Source: Cardinalis cardinalis (lineage: Eukaryota > Chordata > Aves > Passeriformes > Cardinalidae). Taken from it: a DNA stretch of 64,000 nt. The position numbers and the translations under genes were made by a program. Of the stretch, positions 25,801-36,798 are shown piece by piece. The notes beneath the pieces were generated by a model. It made no database searches, was not told the DNA's origin, and saw only the letters and a program-made list of their open reading frames with translations. Numbering within the stretch: the first letter of the stretch is position 1; every line of letters starts with the position of its first letter. Location: NCBI GenBank assembly GCA_014549065.1, contig JACDOX010000034.1:3763191-3827190 (forward strand). The letters run 5' to 3'.

Positions 25801-26389
25801 TTAATAAAGATACTCAACCTAATTCCAGATGGGTGTTTAGTCATCACAGTATCATGCAGAGATAGTCGCTTGCATGGTACATTTAGCTGTGGTATTTTTT
25901 GCCGCCTATCTGTAGAGTTGTTTAGCTGCCTGAATATATTTAACTACCCATGTGAGTTACCTCTGCATGATTTTTCATTATGCAGGATAGATTTGCGCCA
26001 AATAACACAGCAATTGCATAAGAATTGCATGCTTTGAAATGCAGAGAAACACAATATTTCAGAATTCTTGCTGAAGTTGCTGAAGTAAAAGCAGCAAAAA
26101 AAGAGTATTAAATTTTCAGTATTAACTTAAGGAGAAATGTTACTCCATTCTTTTCATATGTTTGTTAACAGTAAAATAATCTCTCACACAATTAAAATTT
26201 TGCAGTGATGTTTACCAAGACTGTACCCTCAGAGAGTCAAGACACTCATGCTCTCCCTGTCCACTTCTGGCAGAATAACTGCTAATCCCTACTTTCAAAA
26301 GGAGGAAGAAAAATTATTTTTTTAACAGGTAAAATTTATAAAAACCTTTGCAATGCTGTGAAACAAAAATCTATATCTATCAGTTGAAT
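22833..26389. other. Unique AT-rich non-coding DNA
   Basis: No gene or transposon recognised. Small open frames near 24.5, 25.5 and 25.8 kb have no recognisable domains. Confidence 0.5.
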
Positions 26390-26735
26390 CTGGCAGGAGA
26401 ATGAAGGGCAATAAGAAAGTTTTTTACAAGTACATCAGCAGCAAAAGATGAAGATAAGGGAGATTGTGGGTCAGTTGCTGAGTGAGGATGGGGACCTGGT
26501 GGCATAGGACACAAAAAAGACTGACATAGTCAATGCCTACTTCACCTCTGTCTTCACTGCTAAGACTGGCCATCAATAATTCAAGACCCCTGAGGCCAGA
26601 AGGGGAATCTGTAGCAAGGATTACTCCTTCTCAGTGAAGAAGGACCAGGTTAGGGAACATTCAAGCAAACTCAAAATATACAAGTCAATGGGAGTTAACG
26701 GGATACACTCATCAGTGTTAATGCTGCTGCACTAT
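26390..26735 (+). mobile_element. CR1 LINE ORF2 fragment, N-terminal part of the RT region (sense)
   Basis: On the plus strand the translated words NKKVFYKYISSKR near the left end and VREHSSKLKIYKSMG near the right end match the CR1 ORF2 stretch just before and at the start of the reverse-transcriptase domain ('NKKGFYKYISSKR ... VREHLSKLDIHKSMGPDG'). Between them are the 'AEVLNAFFASVF'-like words, here broken by stops and shifts. No ORF1, endonuclease or RT catalytic region is present in this fragment. It abuts another CR1 piece in the opposite orientation. Confidence 0.85.
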
Positions 26736-26774
26736 GTCATTGCAAGGGCACTCTGGATTATCTTTAAAAGGACT

Positions 26775-27775
26775 CAGTGATCCTGGGAGCTTCTTGAGTC
26801 CCAATCCTCCCTGTCATGGGCAGGGACACCTCCCGTTCAAGGCCTTGTCCAACCTGGCCTTGAACACTCCCAGGATTGGGGCATCCACAACCTTCCTGGG
26901 CAACCTGTTCCAGTGCCTCCCCACTCTTACGGTAAATAATTCCTTTCTAGTATCCAAACTAAATTTCCCTTCTTTCAGTACCCAGTACTCCTTATCCTCT
27001 CACTACAGTTCCTGACAAAGAGTCCCTGCCCAGCTTTCCTGCAGATGCCTTTCAGATACTGAAATGTTGCTACAAGGTCTCTCCCGAGCCTTCTTTTCTC
27101 CAGGCTGAATAGCCCCAGCTTTCGCAGCCTATCTGCATAGGAGAGGTTCTCCAATCTGTTTATCAACTTTGTGGTTTACTCTGGACTTGCTCCAACAGTT
27201 CCAGGTTCTTCTTATGTTGATGGCCACAGAGCTGGATGCAGCACTCCAGGGGGGGTCTCACAAGAGCAGCGTAGAACGGGATCACCTCCTTTGACTGGCC
27301 ACGATGCTTTTGGTGCAGCCCAGGATGACATTGGCTGTCTGGCCTGCAAGCATATATTGGTGGGTCCTGTTGAGTTTTTCATAAGCCACCAACCCCAATT
27401 CCTACTCTACAGGATTACTAGCAATCCATTCTCTGCCCAGCCTGTAGGTATGTCTGAGTTTGTTACAACCCGAGTGCAGGACATTGCACTTCACTTTGTT
27501 GAATTTCATGAGTTTTGTACAGGCCCACCTCTCAAGCTTGTCCAGGTCCCTCTGGATAGCTTCCCTCCAGCACAGGAACTTTCCCTCCAGCATGTCAACT
27601 GCATCACACAGACTTGTGTCATTGGCAAATTTGCTGAGGGTGCATTTGGTTCCCTGTCCATGTCACCCACGAAGATGGAATGCTGAACAGTATCCACCTC
27701 AGTAGGTATCAACCCCTGAGGGACATCACACATCACTGGTCATGTGGNCAATGAGGTCTTGACGACAACTCTTTT
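26775..27775 (-). mobile_element. CR1 LINE, RT C-terminal half and 3' UTR (antisense)
   Basis: Read on the minus strand from right to left: an RT palm region in which the catalytic box is FAND instead of F/YADD (near 27625-27640), the AIQRDLDKLERWA and LMKFNKVKCNVLH words (27500-27570), YRLGREWI, the 'GLFSLEKRRLGRDLVATFQYLKG' region (27060-27120) and finally the 3' UTR reverse complement (CTGTCATGGGCAGGGACACC; CAACCTGTTCCAGTGCC). Length is about 1 kb, against several kb for a full CR1. It is broken by stop codons and frame changes, and the active-site aspartate is replaced. A large plus-strand open frame across 27171-27686 is only the antisense of this element. Confidence 0.95.
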
Positions 27776-29772
27776 CACAGAATGGAATCATAGGTGACTA
27801 TTCTTAATTTCTCCAGTTCCAGAAAAAAATCTTCAGCATCCTATTTATCAATAATTCATTGTATGTGATTAGTGGGTTATCTCACACTGCAATCTTTAAT
27901 ATCTCACTGCTGCTAGTACCAGAAAGGCTGTACAAAATGCAGCTACTACTACTGTGAATAGGCTGCAAATGATATCAAACTTCTGCTGCTCCCAAATACA
28001 TGAAGTATATTTAGTTGTCTAAGAAGACACAGATGTAAAGTCACTCTTGACTGCAGTGGGTAAAATATAATGCAATTTCACCNAAGCCTTTCATTTATGA
28101 TGCCATAACACAACATGAGCTATGACCTCTAAACTAGTAAAATTAAATTATTCATCTGAAAAAATGTTGCCAAACATTGCATGGAAAACATTGNAAAATC
28201 AATACTCTTGGTAACATTACTGCTACTTAACAAATCATACCCAAGCCTCATACAAAACACCTCTAAATAGGGTAACATATAACTTTTATGGCAGAAAATG
28301 TGTAATACAGAGCAATTGCAAAAACAGAACAGTTACTGGTAAGTTTAAATGTGTATATAATTCCATCGTTACCATTTTTCTTTTAAATATTTCAATATTG
28401 TTTGCGCTCAAAGACCTGAAATTTCAATGCCTTGATTCAATATTTTTAATTATTTTAAAGCATTGAATCAAATATTATTTCTTTAGCTTTTATCTACTAC
28501 TTTTGCTTTGCACCACAAATGTAATGGAAATTATTGAGCAACCAGGTAGTGGTATAGCATGGCACAGCCACAAAACATATAAATATGTAAGCCTAGGGAG
28601 TGAGGCTGATCTCTGGATGCATAGATCAATAGGAGACATAATATCAGCAATAAACAGATGTAAGGTATAGGGAACAAGATTAACTTTTTCAGTCTTGCTG
28701 GCATAGTGACTAAACTTAAATCTGCATGCCGGCTTTATCACAGTGCTGGATGTCCCCTCTCGTGTGTATGCAGTGTATGCTAACTGTACTTNGTGGGGTT
28801 TAAAATGGTCCAGATTGTGGCAGAACAGAGAACTGGGCAACATAGCTTGGAAACGGGAAGTGGGTCACTGCATATTTCCAGCTCCCCCTCTAGAGAATTT
28901 CCATTCGCCTGGCTGGCTGCCCTGCTGCTGCTTGCCCAGGAGCAAAAGAGACAGGAGGGCATTGCAAAAGGTGGAGAGGGCTTCAACCCCTGCTCCCATG
29001 AGCCTACTCCTTAGGCAAAAAGAGGAGAGAGAGGAAACAGAAAGCATCTAGCAAAACAACTTAACTCTTTCCNAGCTGCACTGAGTAAAGGAGGATGGGG
29101 AGAACAGAGAGGGAAGCAGGAGGAGCAGCCAGTGCTGAAGGACTGGGTGAAGGGAGCAGACTGGTGGGAACACGGGGAAAGACACAGCTGCGTGATGGCA
29201 AGCTATCTAAATGCAGTAATGGCGATTGTCCTTACACACATTTTTCAGGCTACCTTAAACACTGAGTATTTTGCTTTAAACATACATCCAGTCTTTCTAC
29301 CCTGCCCCTCCCTCCTCCTCTATTCTCCCTTAATCACTAAATAGATATTCCCATTAGGAGCTGTGGAAAGCAGGTTNTTGTCAAGGTAGCTGAGTATCTT
29401 CTTCTCCCTGTGTGGAATTTTAAGTTTTATATCCAGTTTCTTCTACTTTTCCTCTGGCTCCTGTGCAATGTTCCACTTAATCTGATTTTCTGTTTTAGGA
29501 ATTTTTATTACTGTTATATTTTACATTAGGGCTCTTATTTATGACTCAGTTATCATAGTCATGGTTAAATACTGGTACTCCTCACCATATTTATGCAAGA
29601 AGAGAATCAGGAACTTACTATTCAGGAATCCCAATAAAAATATGGTGGATTGAATTATGCCCTGATTAGTTAAAATTATATGCCTGTATATAACAAGCAG
29701 AAAGTCTGTCTCAGCACTCAGAATACAGAGGACTATTGTGTTCTGGTAAATGAGGCAGATTGATGAAAAATC
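27776..29772. other. Unique non-coding DNA, slightly GC-richer near 28.8-29.2 kb
   Basis: The first 30 bases (CACAGAATGGAATCATAG) look like another CR1 octamer tail but nothing CR1-like follows. At 28.74-29.2 kb sequence is less AT-rich with overlapping open frames on both strands. I see no domain and no clear splice pattern. Confidence 0.45.
28432..28471. repeat. 10-bp perfect inverted repeat
   Basis: TTGATTCAAT (28432-28441) and ATTGAATCAA (28462-28471) flank a 20-base AT-rich loop. A stem of this size with a loop this long is expected about once by chance in a window of this length. Confidence 0.8.
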
Positions 29773-29832
29773 TTTCAGACGGATGAGAGAAATCTCCAAT
29801 GGATTTCAGACGGATGAGAGAAATCTCCAATG
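29773..29832. repeat. 31-bp tandem duplication (two copies)
   Basis: The unit beginning TTTCAGACGGATGAGAGAAA at 29773 recurs at 29804 with period 31 and no mismatch over the 29 bases of the second copy. It lies about 135 bases left of a CR1 insertion, in otherwise unique sequence. Confidence 0.95.
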
Positions 29833-29967
29833 CTGCTCCTAATGGATCCCCCAAATACTTGGGTCTCTAGAAAATACTGGATGTTCTTTTATTTCTGTTG
29901 CTGCAGAATATGAGAATTTCTATTATTTTAATATCATAGAAGCAAAGTTAGTTTGACAGACTATATT

Positions 29968-31000
29968 CACAGAGCCACAGAATCTTAGAAATGTTAAGGC
30001 TGGAAAAGATCATGAAGTCCAGCCACCAATCCAGCACCACCATGTTCAGCATTAAACCATGTCGTCAAAGACTTGGTTTTTTAAACATTTTTTTTAACAT
30101 TTTCAGGACTGATGACTCTACGACTTCCCTGGGGAGCCAGTTCTAACGCTTTGAAACCCTTTCAGTGGAAAAGGTTTTCCGAATATCCAATTTAAACCTC
30201 TCCTGGCACAACTTGAGGCCATTACCACTTGTCCCATCACTTGTTATCTGGGAGATGAGACCAATCCCCTCCTGGCTACACCCTCCTTTCAGATGATTAA
30301 ATAGAGAAATAAGGCTCCCCCTGGCCTCCTTTTCTCCAGGCTGAACACCCCCAGCTCCCTCAGCTGCTCCTCACAGGACTCGTGCTCCAGACCCTTCCCC
30401 AGCTCCGTTGTCCTTCCCTGGACACGCTCCAGCCCCTCAATGTCTCTCTTGCACTGAGGGGCCCAGAGCTGAGCACAGGATTGGCAGAGCTGAGCACAGG
30501 ATTGGAGCTGTAGCCTCAGCAGTGCTGGGTACAGGGGGACGGTCACTGCCCTGCTCCTGCTGGCCACAGCCTGGCTGATCCAGGCCAGGATGCCATCGGC
30601 CTTGTGGGCCACCTGGGCACACTCTGGATAATGTTCAGCTGCTGTTGACCAGTACCCCCAGGTCCTTTTCTACCAGACAGCTTCCCAGACACTGCTCCCA
30701 GCCCGTAGTGATGCATGGAGTTGTTGTGACCCCAATGCAGAACCTGGCACTTGGCCTTGTGGAACCTCATACAATTGGCCTTAGCCCATCTACTCAACCT
30801 GTCCAGACTCCTCTGCAGAGCCTTCCTGCCCTCCAGCAGATCAATACTCCCACCCAGCTTGGTTTTGTCCGCTACCTTGCTGAGGGTGCACTTGATTCTC
30901 TCATCCAGATAATTGATAAAGATATTAAACAGGGCTAGCCGAAATGCTGAGGCCTGGGGAACACCTCTAGTGACCACTAGCACTCCCTGGGCCCAGCCAA
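29968..31000 (-). mobile_element. CR1 LINE, RT C-terminal half and 3' UTR (antisense)
   Basis: The minus strand encodes, in order, GVPQASAFRLALFNIFINYL (cognate of the CR1 'GVPQGSVLGPVLFNIFINDL' RT motif, with the conserved glycines lost), the catalytic box VADKTKLGG in place of F/YADDTKLGG (near 30870), SIDLLEGRKALQRSLDRLSRWA, MRFHKAKCQVLHWG, then after a frame change ADGILAWI, VASRSRAVTVPLYPALLR, LWAPQCKRDIEGLERVQGR and ELGVFSLEKRRPGG. The 3' UTR ends at the left with CACAGAGCCACAGAATCTTAG. It contains a private 21-bp tandem duplication (30464-30505). Both catalytic aspartates are altered or displaced, so it cannot be active. Confidence 0.96.
30464..30505. repeat. 21-bp perfect tandem duplication inside the CR1
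   Basis: CAGAGCTGAGCACAGGATTG plus one base occurs twice in direct succession (30464-30484 and 30485-30505). It adds seven codons to the ORF2 relic (the CAQLCQS-type repeat), so frame is kept. It is a mutation private to this copy or its source lineage. Confidence 0.93.
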
Positions 31001-34000
31001 TTTAGTCCAAAAACTCAGAAGACNAATCAGACATTTGTTAGCAGTTATCTGAAGCCTTGCACTGGTGGGCTGCACTTAGGTTCTTTTTACTAACATTTCT
31101 CTATGTGGCATACAGTATATATAAAATGAGTCTCAATGAACCAGCTTTAGAATTTTTCTCGAGACATTCTGCATTGTTCCAAAATTGTCAGAATACACAT
31201 TATGTATATGTTGAGTAAAGTTGTAGTGGAATACATAACTTGAATATTTAATAAAGTACATGTAAGTAGATGTTTAATTTAGTTTCTGCTTGTCATACAA
31301 AGTAAAAATGCATTTATTTTATTTAGAGTGATTCCCTGCTAACCAGCTAAGTCAGCTGAAATTGGTCATTTATTTTTAAAGTAAATACGGTGCTCCTTCT
31401 GTCCCTGTTTATTCTTTATTTATATATACAGATATAATTATGTGCATGTGTCTGGATGAAACCGTAACTTCACTTTCCTCTGATTGTGAGCTTTAAAATC
31501 CTGCCATCTATATTTTGTTTCTGTGATGTCACTTCAGGGACATTTTATGGTTTCAGTAAACATTGCCTTGAGGTTCTTGAAAATATACGGACTCTTTAAA
31601 CCAAGATAGAACAGATGGAATCTTCATTGCTTAAACAAATGGCTACAATTTTCTTCAGGGCACAAAATAGTATCATGTACTTGACAGAGAACCTAGGAAG
31701 CTTCCAGAAGCTTTTAGTCTTTCTTTTTTGGCGAATGATAGAATTCACAAACTTTGTTCAATAAACGTTTTACAAAAATCCCCTTGTGTCTTTCTATTGT
31801 CTTGTTTTCCTTTTTATTTTTTTTCAGCATTGAAGAGAGAACTGGCATTCCTGATTCAGATGACCTTTTGGATTAAATTATTATGAGATAGATTTTGCAT
31901 GACAACACAATTTTCTTGTTAGCTGTAGAAATTACACAGCAGGTGCAACAACCTAGACTATTTTAAAAGACTTCACATTACTCAGTTACCAATCGTCACA
32001 TTTTAATCTAGCAAAAAAGTGCTGTGAAGTAGTGATATGAGCTGCCAAATAAATTTTCTTTGTAGAATTTTTCATCCTTGAAAGAAGGCATAGAACTTAT
32101 TCTTGCATAGCCTACACCAGGCAGAAGCAGGACTATCATTTTCCCATAATATACATTAGTGTAAATCTCAACACATCCTCTGAGTCAGGGTCTTTATTGA
32201 TCTCGGTTCAGAACATGCTAGTATCTTTGTGTGTCAGAGAGAATAATCCTAGTGCTTTTACAGCTGTTTTAATTTAAACTCCACTGATAAAACACATCTA
32301 TAATAAGGTCTGCTGGAAGAGTTCCCAGCCCTGACAGTTATCTATAAATTAATGGGAGTCATATACTTGTGCTTGTTTGGAAAATATGTATGACAGCCTA
32401 AAGCAGATAACAGAAGTTGCATCTGCTGGAGGATGCTTGCAACAAAGGTAAGCCCTTCTTACAAGTTTCTAGTTCTGGCAACACAGCCATGATGTTAATA
32501 CAGTCAAGAATAAAGTATGAAGTTTAGTTAGAAAAAACAAGCTCAATATGTTTTTATGAGTCAAATATAATGAGACTAATTATCTACAGCCCAGTCTGTA
32601 AGTTGCTCTTTGTGATACTGGAAGTAGTAACTTGATTTTGGCAAAAGTCCAGACTGGAATTCTTTGAACCCTCAAAACATTTTCTAAGTTTTGAGGGTGG
32701 GGAGTGTGACATGGCATCTATATGCACCACCTCTGTTTGTATCCTGCAGGCTCATTCCTTAGAATTGACAAAGCCAAGATAACTATGCTATGCCTCAGCT
32801 GTGCTTATAAACCAGGACCAAAGTGTGGAGCGAAAACTGAACAAGGTGACACTGTGCAAGTGTTTACACAGAAGACAACAGGAAGGAACAAAGGAGGAAT
32901 GAAGTAGCCATGGGACAGTGCTGGTGAACGTGGTGGGGAGTCATCATAAAATGGTTGCCATCTAGTCAAATATGTGACTTTTGTTAGCATCTCTACAGGA
33001 TTTTTGGGAGGGACTGGGAAAAAGATAGTGAGACAGCTTTGTTTAAAGGAAGTTGCTTAAAGGCATGAAAGACAAAGTTGGAGGAATAGATATATAAGGT
33101 TGTTTGGAAATTAACCAGTGCATAAGAGAATGGCGGCATAAACTGATTGAGAACGACAATGTCCCCTCCCAAAACCCTTAGAATTAGAGAGAAAACATTG
33201 TTTGAAAAACTGTGAATGTGAGGATAAGCTAATTAGGCTAAATGCAGTAGTTGTTGCTATTGGAAGGGCTATGCAGCTGAATATCAGGCTATCACTGCAA
33301 CGGCATTCTGCATCAATAGCAGGAGGACAAACTTCACTTATTTATGGCAAGAGAAAAGAATATTGTAAGAACTGAGTCATAGAATCATGTTAGTCTAGAT
33401 AAAGCTAGCTATGAAGATGAGACTTTACCCAGAATTTCATGAAATAAATGAGCATGCACACTGAAGACCTGTAGATAAGTCAGTCTGTGATAGTGCCTCA
33501 GCTTTGAGTCCAGATTATGGGCAGGTTGATGATTTCCACACTGACAAAGAAGACAGTTGTTAAAGATATGTTGGATAAAGACAAATTAATATGAGATTTA
33601 GGCTTTGACTACTCTCCCTGTCAGATGTGGGAACAGGGCTGAGATTTTCACTTCAGTAGATTTGTGCTTATTTATATTAGCGGATTATCTGGCTCATTAA
33701 GATAAAAATTGGATAGTGTTAATCTTTCCTTTGAAGTGCCTACATGTAAGTTCTGTACCCCATGAACAACAGTTCAATCCAACCAAAACATATTGAAATA
33801 CATTAATATACACACCCTTGTTTATATAATATTTCAGATAGAAGGCTCTGCTATGCAGAGCACCTTTAAAATTCCTTTAAAGTATTCCTTTAAAATGCTC
33901 TATAACATTTTCATTAGCAATTAATTTGACGTTTTTTTTTTTAACTCAGAGGGGACCTGATTCCAATCTTCCTTGTATAACAGTTTATTAAACAATCCTG

Positions 34001-36755
34001 AGTATTGTGTCTCTGTTTTTTGCCTCAGTTTCTCTTAGTGGGTACGAAGAGAATAGCAGTGCTGACTCCACTTGTCAAAAATTCTGAGAATAGCTGAGAA
34101 GCACTATGTAAGATGTAGGCTCATCATTAGCAGCTTTATTCACACATCAGAGTTGCATCTTCCCATCAGGGGAAATGTCATAGAAGATGAGTTTGTTTCT
34201 CATCTATTTAAAAATCTTATAATAAAGTACATAAAAGAGAGTTTGTATTGCAGTTTAGACACTTAAATTAAAAAAAAGAAAGCAATAAAAAAAAGAAGTC
34301 TTATTCTAGCTCATGTACTTCTTTCTTGAAATGTAGCCAAGTCTGAACACTAAACCCTCTGGTTTCCCAAAGCCAATTCTCAGTCATTAAAAAAATATTC
34401 AGTGGTCAAAGTTATAGTAAAAAATTTCATTTACATTTTTAAATGTTACCATTTTCTCTCTCACCTTTTAAATTTTCCTGTGATCTCAAGACCAGAATTC
34501 CCATTTCCTGTGTGCACAATTTCAAGTCAAATAAGTATTTTGGGGATGTCTAGGTTGTATGATTGAGGCCTTATGGAATAACATTTATGCCTCCAAAATC
34601 TAAACAAATTAATTGTTTTGACAAATAGACTGTTTGAAATGGTTGCTGAAGAATATATAATAGTGGATGTTATATTCATTCTGTTTCAGTCTGCTGCCTG
34701 CATGAGAGAGAACACTGGAAGTTGAACCAGCAGACTCATATGTGTAGGTGGTGATGACAGAAGGAATAGAAAGGTGATAAAAAAAATGAACACATTTTTT
34801 ATTTTAAATAACAATTCAAATTTCAGTTTTAGGGAATAATCACAATTGATTATACTGCCTATAATTTTGATAATGGTAGATGTGTCTCAGAGAGAATTAT
34901 GGGGTTTATCCAACATCCAGGAAGTCAATGAAAGGACAACTGATTCAGGGGTTTTTTTGTCTATTGAAAAAAAAAGAAAAAAAACCACTTCAGATACTGG
35001 ACAGAGGGCAAAAAAGATAGTACTATCAATCCCAAAGCCAACTTGTAATTTTCATTATAGTTGTACAAAACCTTGTCAACAACAGTTATATGACCTTCAG
35101 AGCCTATTTCCTTATTACCTGCCATGTACTCCACACCAACACAAAGTCTTCTTCACCATGCAAATTTTCTCACTACCCCCCAAGACCATTCTCCTGCATA
35201 AACATGACAAGAATGGAATTTTTACTCCTTAAGAGCATATTAGTTAGGAAAGCCAAAAGCCCATGATATCTCCACAGCATAGAATTGTACTCACAGCTGT
35301 ATCCTACTATCCATCACCCTAGATAACACTTGGGAACGCTTCTTATCCAAAGGCAATAGCAGCAGTCACCCCACAGGCATTTCTGACTCTTCCCTTTTTA
35401 TTAAGGGATTACATTGTTGGGAGACCTTAGGAGAAAGAGGCCAATGATACCTGCTCTGTGACAGCCAAGGCACAAGAATTCCTTCCTTCTTCATGAAACA
35501 TGACTAATTTTGGCCCCTTCTTGTCTTCCACTGTGGCGCAAAAAATTTTGGAAGCACAACATTGTGCTTTGCCAGAGCAAAGAATGAAGGCATGCTTGGG
35601 GCCTAACTTTAGAACAACCATCACTTTTCCTCAGGGACAGGGAATGAGTAGGAACCTTCCAGTGTTTATCTAGTTATTAAGTTCTGATCAGTGTTTTTTC
35701 TTTCAAGTATTAGAAATTGTGAATATAATGGTTTTTATTTCATGTTACATTTGTAATTATCCTGTGTATTATTCATCAGTCAGTGAAGAGCTCAAGTTCA
35801 TCAAAGAAGGAAGTAAATAATAACAATTATTCTGTTCAGTGTTACTTAATTATAGCAAANCTACTCCATGAAGCCAGAAGCAATCACCACTTAATGTATT
35901 ATACAGCAGCTGAGAAAAACTGATTTATAAACCCAGATGTCAGGCAACAATCTAATAGTGATGTCATGTTGTAGAAAGCTGTAGTAATTTTGGATATGAC
36001 CCCACTGAATATTTTGGAAGAGAGCTCGCTGTTATCAGTAGCAACATCTCTAACTACTCCTTATAGCGTTCTCAAGAGCTGCCCCCCAACCCTGGCTGAT
36101 GCTCTTAATTTCTGCTTCACATATGCACTCCAAATGAAATGTCCTTGGGGCTGTTAGCTCTTCTGCAAGATTTTGCCCTCTAGCTTTTTGCTGCACAGGA
36201 TCTGTATCTGCCAGTCTCTCAGGTAAATATCATTGTCTTTGTTCCAGACCTACCTACAGNAAAAGGGCATCTTTTGGCATCCTGTCTAACATGGCCTTAA
36301 AACACTTGCACTGGAATGGTCCAGCTTGCTCAAAACTTTGAATCCTTAAGGCACAGTAGAAATGCCACTTTGTTCTTAGTCTATTACAGTAGGAAACCCT
36401 TTCTTTGGGTCAAGACTATAATTCAAAGTCCAGAAGAGAGTGAGTAGTGTAATTTTTGAAAGTTAGCTATGCTACACCCTTAGATGACATGGTATTAACA
36501 TCAGATGCTCCCTCTCTGCCTTTACCCATCCCTATCACTGTTTTGTCTTCCAACCTTCCCTCCAACCCCTCTTTTCCTCACAACTCCATTTGTGAATAAT
36601 ATTATGAAGATGTAGTGTCCTTTGAGCTAGGTGATAATTTGGGTTCTTTGGCCAGCTGATTGTCTCTGTCCTCTTTTTGATCAGTCACTTTGTTTTTTCA
36701 TCTTCTTCAACTCCCTTTAAACAGACTTCAACTGCCTTTAAACAGATTCTCCCAT
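31001..36755. other. Unique AT-rich non-coding DNA
   Basis: No gene recognised. The block at about 32.7-33.5 kb has some LTR-like features (a TATATAAGG box near 33095, an AATAAA near 33443), but I could not find LTR ends or a target-site duplication. Open frames such as 34846-35232 carry no known domain. Confidence 0.45.
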
Positions 36756-36798
36756 CTGGAGTGTCACTCCCTGGAGTGTCACTCCCTGGAGTGCCCTG
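36756..36798. repeat. 15-bp tandem repeat, two full copies and a partial third
   Basis: The unit CTGGAGTGTCACTCC is present at 36756-36770 and 36771-36785, with a degraded third copy. Just upstream (36709-36748) a related short duplication of a CAACT(C/G)CCTTTAAACAGA word occurs. Confidence 0.93.

Noticed and set aside
27171..27686. 171-codon plus-strand open frame
   Set aside because: It is the antisense reading of a CR1 RT fragment on the minus strand.
27776..27800. CACAGAATGGAATCATAG, like a CR1 terminal octamer repeat
   Set aside because: No CR1 3' UTR sequence follows, so it may be chance or a trace too short to call.
33375..33410. GTCATAGAATCATG, like an antisense CR1 end
   Set aside because: The downstream sequence does not match the CR1 3' UTR.
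36280..36360. CTAACATGGCCTTAAAACACTT, similar to the CR1 3' UTR word 'CCAACCTGGCCTTGAACACTT'
   Set aside because: The similarity is limited to about 20 bases and the flanks do not continue as CR1.
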